A DNA stretch of 64,000 nt, taken from the NCBI GenBank assembly GCA_949752795.1, contig OX457075.1, forward strand, positions 3,100,001-3,164,000, in the 5' to 3' direction. This DNA comes from Hyperoodon ampullatus. Its lineage: Eukaryota > Chordata > Mammalia > Artiodactyla > Ziphiidae. Both the position numbers and the translations under genes were made by a program. Shown piece after piece: positions 56,880 to 64,000 of the stretch; the stretch's first letter is position 1, and every line of letters begins with the position of its first letter. The notes below the pieces were generated by a model, which saw nothing but the letters and a program-made list of their open reading frames with translations, did no database searches and was not told where the DNA came from.

Positions 56880-59190
56880 GGCTGTTTATCAATGTTTAAT
56901 ATTTGTTTTAATCACTTTAATTATGAGAAACCAATTTTCTTTAAACATATATTTGCTGTTGGCAATAATTTGAACATCTCAACACTTGGAAGGAACTTTT
57001 AGCCAATAAAATAAAGAACAGGACTCTCTCCCAACTCAGATATTTAAGCGGTTCTGTCTCAATAGTTTGGTCCTCATTAACATCTCAAAGAAGCCCTAAT
57101 CAAAATCCAGACATCAACGGAGAGCGGAGGTAATGTGGACAGGCACCGAAATGAGAATCATCTCCAGCTTTGCGACTGGGGGGCCCCAGGGGCTCAGGGC
57201 ACGGCTCTTGCTATCCCTGAGGACTCTCCTAATGTAATAAGACGTGTACAGAGATGCTTCTGATTCCTGAAACTCTACATCTGAGATGCATAAGACACTC
57301 ACTGGCCAGGCCCTCTGTCTTATATGAGACAGTCGCCAGCTAAAGACCTGTTAGTCGGGAAGTTACAGAAACTAGAGCAAGAGAATTACTGCTGACGTGA
57401 GCCTGGTGTGTCTATGGTGGAAAGACAAAGGCAGCGGAAAGCAGACAGAAATCGGAACCAGGGAAAGGGTCGCTGTTAGCTGCCACCTCTTTCTCACTGA
57501 CTGATGTGGCTACGATGGCATTTGCATGAAAAAGGTGCTAAACATATTTTAAGTTAATGATTAAACATAAAGGAGTTGTTATTGTTGTTTAAGAAACTCC
57601 AGATGAAAATAGCTAACATTTGGGGAAAAAATAATATTGAAAAGCCACAGAGAAAGGCATTAACTTCAGCTTCCACAGCCAAAGCCCATGGAAAATGGCC
57701 TCGGCTATTTCAGCCACTGACTTTCAGAGCTTTCGAGCAAACCTACAGTCCAGCAGCAAAATGGAAAGGAGACCTCTGCCCTTTTTGCTACCAGAACTGG
57801 CTACCTGAAAAGCTAAGGTATGATACCTCTGAATTCTATGAAGATGCTGTTAAGTTTTCAGTGGGGTCTAGATAGATAAGTTGGATTCATTTCAAAATAT
57901 TTAGATTAAAACTGCCGGCCTCATTTTCATCAACGAAAAAGTCATTACATCATTTTTTCCCTTTAGCCGACTTCCCACTTGAATGGGAAACACACTCATC
58001 ATGTATCACCTCATAATTGCGTATTTTAAATGGTTACAGAAAATCATCCACCATCAAGTGTTTTCTTCACACTGAAAACAGGAAAATCTGCCAATCAACT
58101 GGAAAAACGTCAGCAACAACAACAAAAATGTAAATACTTCCCCTTAAAATATTATCGAGTCACTTCCCCAAAAGACCTAATGTTTATCCATCTATAAAAT
58201 TTCATCTCCCCTGATGAAAGGGATGAAAACTTTAAAATTCACACCATTAATTTTCTCCTTTTCTTGTCATTCTTCATGGCTATGAGGCAGTGAGAGAAGA
58301 GTAGTATTTTAGGCTTAACACTGACTCTAAGAAAAAAAATCACAGTAATTTTCAGAACAGGTTAACACAGGAGGTCAAGAAAGCAAAAAGCAACAAGATT
58401 CAAGAGTCCCTTCTGGGAAACTAGCCTTAAGAATGGTTCAGGCTCAAATATCAAATGTTTCTTTGACCAGCAAAAGAATCACTTTCTGTGTGCACACTAC
58501 TCACAAAGTAAAAGTTTAAATTCAGCAAAAATAATAAATTATTTCAGCAGTTCAAATTAATTCTATTTACCCAACTACAAATAAATAAATTTACCCTTTG
58601 GGTGGATAATTTGCAAGGCACACTTCTTATGCAAAAGGGAGGAAACCGGATAGCAAATGGTAAAAATGGCATTTCATAAGGACTATTAAATGTTTACACA
58701 CTTCATGTTTTATTAATCGGGCCACTTGTGACAATTCAAGCTTTTCATGGATGTCCATGAAAGACTTTTCATTTTGTTCCAGTTAAGATAAATAACCTGG
58801 AATGAAATATAATTGCACACTTTCTCTAGAAAACTGCCATGGCCCTGAAAATCATATTTAGAAAAGACAGTACAAGGGAATCCATGTCAAAACTGTACGC
58901 GTTTCAACTCATGGAAATGACATCAAATGAGAACTACACAGAGGACTGAGGATGAAATTAACAGACAGCGGGTGGGCGCTCCCACCAGCAGATCATTTAA
59001 AAGGATACACGCCCTTGGCTGCTCTTCAGAGGTTTTACTTTAATTCAAGACTTGAAAAAGATGAAGTCAGCTTGGTTCATACTCTTCTCACCCAGCCCAA
59101 CCCAGCAAATTAGTTCCCACCCACTCCATCCAAATACGCACTGTCTGAGCAACCAGCATGCTGAACGAGCACCACCAGAGAACATGATCA
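56880..59190. other. Largest repeat-poor block in the window
   Basis: About 2.3 kb with no repeat I recognise. It is AT-rich after 57.85 kb. It contains a candidate exon-like frame at 57679-57817 and an AT-rich tract (57.95-58.9 kb) with ATGCAAAAGG, AATGTTTACAC and CATGGATGTCCATG words. Both are listed as findings; neither is established. Confidence 0.4.
57679..57817 (+). other. Weak candidate exon
   Basis: A 139-base interval preceded by TTCAGCTTCCACAG (acceptor-like) and followed by GTATGA (donor-like) is open in one frame, within a 99-codon frame at 57576-57875. The peptide contains a CPFC pair (residues about 69-72 of that frame) with WxGDLCPFCYQNW around it. I recognise no family. An open run of this length occurs by chance often, so this is a candidate only. 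Confidence 0.15.
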
Positions 59191-59194
59191 AGAC

Positions 59195-59450
59195 ACAACG
59201 GACTTAGAGAACAGACTGGTGGTTGCCAAGGGGGAGGGGGCTGGGGGAGGGACGGAGTGGGAGGCTGGGATGAGCAGATGTAAGCTTTTATATAGAGAAT
59301 GGATAAACAACAAGGTCCTACTGCACAGCACAGGGAACTATATTCAATACCCTACGGTAAACCATAATGGAAAAGAATATTAAAAAAAAGAATGTATATA
59401 TGCGTATAACTGAATCACCTTCCTGTACAGCAGCAGAAATTAACTTTAAT
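59195..59450 (+). mobile_element. L1 3'-end fragment
   Basis: GAGAACAGACTGGTGGTTGC CAAGG, a G-rich tract, ATGGATAAACAACAAGGTCC, TGCACAGCACAGGGAACTAT and ACCATAATGGAAAAGAATAT. This is the same 3' UTR lineage as the reversed fragment at 4.25 kb. Confidence 0.9.
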
Positions 59451-59881
59451 AGACTCAACTGATTAACAGCCAATGGTTTTATTTTTTCCAGTAACTGCGA
59501 GCTGCACACTGTGCCCCCTTCCCGTTGGGAAGTGAGTGACTTTTATTCTCAGTCCATTCCCAAACGTTTAGTCTCCTCTGCTTATTAAAATATTAATAAC
59601 ATTAATATTAATAATAATATTTAATATTGATATATTAAAATAACCACCTATGAAGTATCTTGTCTAAAAATAACTGAACCTGAATCTAGTCAAGTTTCTA
59701 AATCTACCTACCAGCTTACAGGTAATACCAGGGATAGAGAAACAAGTGAATTGTCACCAAGAGGAATCAGTCAAGAGGGTGAAATGTTCTACAGGACAAA
59801 TGAACCTGCTTCTGCATCAGTCAATGTCAGGAAGAAAAAAGAGAGAGTTCACTAGGGGAACAACAACGTAACAAAAGAGAC
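59451..59881. other. Unassigned AT-rich sequence
   Basis: Includes a low-complexity TTAATA-rich run at about 59580-59642. The right part may be the beginning of the old LINE end that follows. Confidence 0.4.
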
Positions 59882-59897
59882 ATAAAACACAGTAACC

Positions 59898-60088
59898 GGG
59901 CTTCCGTGGTGGCACAGTGGTTGGGAGTCCACCTGCCAATGCAGGGAATACGGGTTCATGCCCCGGTCCGGGAAGATCCCACATGCCGCGGAGCGGGCCC
60001 GTGAGCCATGGCCGCTGGGCCTGCGCGTCTGGAGCCTGTGCTCCTCAACGGGAGAGGCCACAGCAATGAGAGGCCCACATACCGCAAA

Positions 60089-60119
<31 letters not shown>

Positions 60120-60133
60120 AAATAATAAAAAAA
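59898..60133 (+). mobile_element. CHR-2 SINE with (AAAT)n tail
   Basis: This forward CHR-2 has a 4-bp deletion in the GGAGCGG region and a tail of AAAT repeats (about 60085-60121). It has a perfect 16-bp target-site duplication, ATAAAACACAGTAACC, at 59882-59897 and 60134-60149. Confidence 0.95.
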
Positions 60134-60149
60134 ATAAAACACAGTAACC

Positions 60150-60556
60150 AAATGCAAAATGTGGGCCTTGTTTATATACAAATTTGAAAAGCAACTGTGA
60201 AATGATCCCTTTGAAGTAACTGGGGAAATCTGAATGTGAGTTGGGTGTTATATAATATTAAGTAAGGAATTAATATTAATTTTGTTATAAACAATAATGG
60301 TTTTGCAAAAACAAGTCCTCATATGTTAGAAATATACACAAGAGCATTGACGCGTGAAATGACATAATGGCTAGGATTTGCTTTAAAATATTCTCACAAA
60401 AATTTTTTTAATAAAGTAAAAGTTGGGGAAGGAGAGAAGAAACAAGACGGGCAAAACGCTGATACCTGTTGAGACTGGGCGATGGGCTCATGAAAGTTCA
60501 TTATATTCTACTTTTGTGTATATTTAAATATGTTCACAATAAAAGGGTTTTTTTTA
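60150..60556 (+). mobile_element. Ancient LINE 3' end (L1M-like)
   Basis: AATATTAATTTTGTTATAAA, AGAAATATACACAAGAGCAT TGA, ATGGCTAGGATTTGCTTTAA AATA, GAGACTGGGCGATGGGCTCA TG and TACTTTTGTGTATATTTAAA follow the order of a common ancient LINE 3' end. The exact family is uncertain. Confidence 0.65.
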
Positions 60557-61394
60557 AGTCCATGCAACATTTCAATCTCACGTTCAATTCTAAGACTTCC
60601 CTCCTCTCTGTAAAGCAGGCCAAGCCGCTGGTCCTAATGGCTGCGGAGGGAAGAGGTGGGCGGGGAGAGGCAGAGGGAGGGGCAGCCTGCTCCCCGCGCC
60701 CCGCCCTCTTCTCTGCACCCGCTCCTCTGGCCGCGGAGCAGAGAGGCTGGGGGAGCTTTTCCCTTCGCCGTTAGTTGCTTCTGTGTTGGTGTCCTATTCT
60801 TTTACACAATGGACACAGAAGGATGGGTGGAGGCCCCAGCAAGGCTTGCCGGCAGGAGGCTCAAGCCCGAGCAGTAACTGGGCATCGATGGTGTTAGATG
60901 CGATTGCACCTTCCCGTTGAACCCCCGCCAGCAGCATCATGCCACCCTGCGCCGATACGAGCGCCTTCTCTCCATGCCTGGGACAGCCCAAGCTAGTCTT
61001 CCCTCTGTGGGCCAGGACGTGGGCCTGCTCACGGTGGGAGCCTGCCTGCATATGTCTCAGGGACCCTGAACTCGAGGGGGCTGTCTTGTGTCCTCTGCAT
61101 GTTACCCCACCACACCCTCTGTCATCAACGCTCTGCTCTGTGCTCCACCAGCCCTGGGGCAGGTCAGCAGGTCCGGTAGCTCAGCAGACATCCAGTAAGA
61201 TAGCACACACGCGGCCTTCGCTTCTTGAAGACCCCAGGAATTTGATGAGCAGTCCTCTTGCCCCTCCTCTGCCTCAGCTCAGAAGCATGGTACCCTCCCA
61301 GCCCCCTTAGCCTCTCTGCTCTCCTTTGGGAGATTCACAAACGTTGTCCCCAGAAGTCCCTCTTCTTATCTGTCACTGGTAGAAATTTGACAAA
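60557..61394. other. Unassigned sequence with a short GC-rich core
   Basis: 60640-60770 is dense in G/C with GGGCGGGGAG (an SP1-type word) and several CpGs. The rest is mixed. Open frames of 73-123 codons lie on both strands without any domain. Confidence 0.4.
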
Positions 61395-61405
61395 CTAGTG
61401 GTCCG

Positions 61406-61983
61406 TTTTTTTAAAATTTATTTTATTATTTATTTATTTTATTTTTGGCTTCATTGGGTCTTCGTTGCTACACGTGGGATTTCTCTAGTTGTGGCAAGTG
61501 GGAGCTTCTCTTCGTTGAGGTGTGCAGGCTTCTCATTGCGGTGACTTCTATTGTTGCGGAGCATGGGCTCTAGGCTCACAGGCTTCAGCAGCTGTGGCTC
61601 GCGGGCTCAGTAGTTGTGGCTTGCAGGCTCTAGAGCACAGGCTCAGTAGTTGTGGCTCGCGGGCTCTAGAGCACAGGCTCAGAAGCTGTGGCCCATGGGC
61701 TCTAGAGAGCAGGCTCAGTAGCTATGGCCCGCAGGCTCTAGAGCACAGGCTCAGTAGCTGTGGCCCACGGGCTCTAGAGCACAGGCTCAGTAGTTGTGGC
61801 TCACAGGCTCTAGAGTGCAGGCTCAGTAGCTGTGGCCCGCGGGCTCTAGAGCGCAGGCTCAGTAGTTGTGGCGCACGGGCTTAGCTGCTCCACGGCATGT
61901 GGGATCTTCCCAGACCAGGGCTTGAAACCATGTCCCCTGCACTGGCAGGCAGATTCTTAACCACTGCACCACCAGGGAAGTCC
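61406..61983 (-). mobile_element. CHR-1 SINE with amplified internal 36-bp module
   Basis: This reversed CHR-1 has a T-rich tail at 61406-61445, TTTCTCTAGTTGTGGCAAGT, an expanded core, and the reversed head ending CACCAGGGAAGTCC. Between about 61600 and 61880 the CAGTAG(T/C)TGTGG words start at 61608, 61644, 61680, 61716, 61752, 61788, 61824 and 61860: eight copies exactly 36 bases apart, plus a ninth at 61586. The target-site words CTAGTGGTC and CTAGTGTCC are only partly matched. Because 36 is divisible by 3, a 120-codon frame at 61522-61884 shows a 12-residue repeat. It is not a gene. Confidence 0.92.
61600..61880 (-). repeat. 36-bp tandem array inside CHR-1
   Basis: Eight phased units share CTCTAGAG, CAGGCTCAG and TGTGGC. 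Unit differences are mostly single-base changes at CpG-like sites. Other CHR-1 copies in this window carry one to three modules. Confidence 0.93.
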
Positions 61984-63597
61984 CTAGTGTCCCTTCTTGC
62001 ACATGGAAATCAACTGGGGGTGTACTGGGCCTTGGAGAACTTAGAACTTGTTCTCCACAGGACACTAGCTCTACTGTTGGGGCTGGGGGGTGCGGCACAA
62101 AAGATCTCAGCCAGCACCTCCCACTGCCCTGCTGCATCTATTAGGCATCAGGCAACGAGAATATGAAGGCAAATGAGACCCACCGCACTGGCTTTGACAT
62201 CACAGGGAGTGAATGTGGGCACAGGACCTGACACTTCCTGGGGCTCTGCCTTGAGTAAGACTCTGGAGCCTTGTGAAGACTTTGCCCCTGTCACCAGGAA
62301 AGGAGAGGTGGCTGAGATGACTCCCTGACCCGGAGCCCTGGAGGCCGGTGAATGAAACTCCTGGCATCCTGTGAGCCCAGCCCTCTGCCAAAGCTGATTC
62401 TAAAGTGAAGAGCCCACTGGCGTGGGCCCTGTAGGTGTAGTTCCCTGAATGGAGTGGTGGAAAACACTGTGCCACAGCTGACAGGTCGGTGCAGGGTCCA
62501 GATCAGGTGGTGTGCACAGCCCATGCCCAAGTCACAAGGTAGCAGGCGGGCTGTAGACACTGCCCGGAGATTCTACTCCCTCTAGCTGTTCACCCTGCCA
62601 CTGGCATTCAGGATGACAATGCATCACAATTTCTAATATTATCTCTTGTAAAAGCCCAGTCCTATTATGAGAGCTAGTCCAGCCCCTGGCCACCAAGAGA
62701 CCTAGGATAAGCCAATGCAGTGGACACCTGCCATGCCCTGGGCTTTGTGTACACCCCTGCTATACTTAGGAATCAACCCTATGATCCTGCTGCCTCAAAG
62801 AAGACGTTTATTTTTCCAGGATCTCTTTCATTTAGGGTGAACCATCACCCTGGATTTTAAGTTAAAAACTTAACTATTACTTAAGTCACTGTATTTGGAG
62901 GTAGTTTAGCCCAGTCTCTAATACTCACACGAAGTGAAAACAGTCTGTTCTACAGGACTGCAGACCCTACCACCTCTGTGCCGTCCATGAATTTACATTT
63001 GAGTGTGTGTGTGAATACTGATGCACAGCCAGGTTTCTCAGAACAGCATCGGCCCTGGTGTCTCTGTCTTCTCACCTCTCAGACCCTCAGTCTGGCTGCC
63101 ACGTCCACCACTCCACTCACACTGACCCTCCTGAGGTCACCTCTGAGCTCCTTTACAAAGCCCTGATTGCCAAATGCCTTAGGAGTCAGGTCAACAGAAA
63201 CACACCCACCTGAACTCCATCCGAATCATCGTGATCACTACTGTACCTAGATGAATAGATTTACTCCATGGCCCAGCAGAAAGAAATTAAGTCTTCTCTG
63301 GAGGAAGGTAACAGCATCCAGAGACCTTACGATTTTCATATACAATGTCAGGTCCTTAATGAAAAATTACAAAGCACAACAAGAGACAAGAACAAATGAC
63401 CAAAAACTAAAGAGAAAGGATGAATAATATATACACTCTAGGTGTACTATCTAGGGGATATACTACCATTATCAAAAAGGAATTTTGATATAATTATAAT
63501 TGCTCTGTGCTAGAAAACATAGATTAAAGATGATGAATTTTATCAGATACCTGGAATCTATGTAAAAGAATTAGATAGAAATATAATAATTGAAATT
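61984..63597. other. Unassigned sequence
   Basis: About 1.6 kb where I assign no repeat family. Two minus-strand open frames of about 90 codons overlap at 62200-62560, and neither has a domain. Confidence 0.4.
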
Positions 63598-63614
63598 AAA
63601 AATGCAATAGATGG

Positions 63615-63821
63615 GGCTTCCCTGGTGGCGCAGTGGTTGAGAGTCCGCCTGCCGAGGCAGGGGACACGGGTTCGTGCCCCAGTCCAGGAAGATCCCGCAT
63701 GCTGCGGAGCAGCTGGGCCCGTGAGCCATGGCCGCTGAGCCTGCGCGTCCGGAGCCCATGCTCCGCAACGGGAGAGGCCACAACAGTGAGAGGCCCGCGT
63801 ACCGCAAAAAAAAAAAAAAAA
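63615..63821 (+). mobile_element. CHR-2 SINE
   Basis: This full-length forward copy is close to the CHR-2 pattern shared across the window. Box A-like TGGCGCAGTGG is at 63626-63636 and box B-like GGTTCGTGCC at 63669-63678, the internal Pol III promoter inherited from a tRNA. The 17-bp target-site duplication AAAAATGCAATAGATGG is perfect at 63598-63614 and 63822-63838. Confidence 0.96.
63626..63678 (+). promoter_or_regulatory. Internal Pol III promoter (boxes A and B) of a CHR-2
   Basis: TGGCGCAGTGG and GGTTCGTGCC fit the A and B box consensus of tRNA promoters at a spacing typical of tRNA-derived SINEs. The same pair recurs in most CHR-2 copies here. I list it once for the clearest copy. Whether any copy is transcribed cannot be read from sequence. 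Confidence 0.6.
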
Positions 63822-63838
63822 AAAAATGCAATAGATGG

Positions 63839-64000
63839 GTTCAAGAGCAGAGTAGACAAAGCAAAAGAGGGATTTCCTAAAGTAAAAGAGATGTAAGGAG
63901 AAAATATCCACATAAAAAGCACAGAGAGAACAAAAGAATGAAAATACAGAAAAGAGCTGAAGTGGCACCTGCGACATGGATCAAAGAACTAACATGCCTG
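63839..64000. other. Unassigned sequence at window edge
   Basis: AT-rich end of the window with no recognised feature. Confidence 0.4.

Noticed and set aside
61600..61880. Possible CRISPR array from 36-base periodic repeats
   Set aside because: The units are contiguous with no unique spacers and lie inside a SINE in mammalian DNA.
61522..61884. 120-codon frame with a 12-residue repeat
   Set aside because: It is the reverse strand of a CHR-1 SINE with a 36-bp internal array. The repeat stays in frame because 36 is divisible by 3.
63615..63821. Possible tRNA gene from box A and box B words in CHR copies
   Set aside because: The body beyond the tRNA-like head is SINE sequence with an A-tail and target-site duplications. 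No cloverleaf acceptor stem is formed.

Overview
This window is nuclear DNA of a whale or dolphin (Cetacea). The main evidence is about 17 copies of one tRNA-derived SINE matching the CHR-2 family: a GGCTTCCCTGGTGGC head, Pol III box A and B words, and an A-tail. With them are four longer CHR-1 SINEs and two older relatives. CHR SINEs belong to the cetacean, hippopotamus and ruminant lineage, and this density of CHR-2 points to a cetacean. I identified families by eye from known repeat sequence, not by database search.

I see no intact protein-coding gene and no convincing functional RNA gene. Nearly all long open frames are readings through SINEs, through decayed L1 LINEs, or through a C-rich minisatellite that has few stop codons. 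The window looks like intergenic or intronic sequence built up by nested retrotransposition.

Layout. 0-12 kb: mostly unassigned sequence with a few SINEs, a MIR, an MLT1-like LTR end, L2 remnants and a diverged direct duplication (9.9 and 10.8 kb). 12.5-13.9 kb: old L1. 14-24.6 kb: L2, CHR-1 and CHR-2 copies, a (CA)n tract, and an L1 3' end with a CHR-2 in its end. 24.67-27.61 kb: a 2.9-kb 5'-truncated L1 with a perfect 15-bp target-site duplication. 27.7-35.0 kb: older L1 pieces in both orientations, some resembling ORF1 only. 35-39 kb: SINEs, L2 and unassigned DNA. 39.4-48.2 kb: a nest in which an old L1 is split by a near full-length L1 (about 40.87-47.19 kb), itself interrupted by two CHR-2 SINEs. 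48.3-49.8 kb: three minus-strand CHR-2 copies, one at the edge of a MER1-type DNA transposon. 50.24-50.85 kb: a 34-bp minisatellite of 18 units with no length changes. 51-54 kb: two L2 segments around an AT-rich block that could be regulatory, then an MLT1-like LTR. 54.5-60.6 kb: old L1 pieces and the largest repeat-poor block (about 56.9-59.2 kb). 61.4-62.0 kb: a CHR-1 whose internal 36-bp module is amplified to eight phased copies. The end is unassigned DNA with one more CHR-2.

No new gene system is evident. The most interesting points are the two phased tandem arrays, the nested insertions with readable target-site duplications, the 9.9/10.8-kb duplication, and a few candidate functional spots: two AT-rich conserved-element-like blocks, one weak candidate exon and a YY1-like ATGGCGGC site near the left edge.
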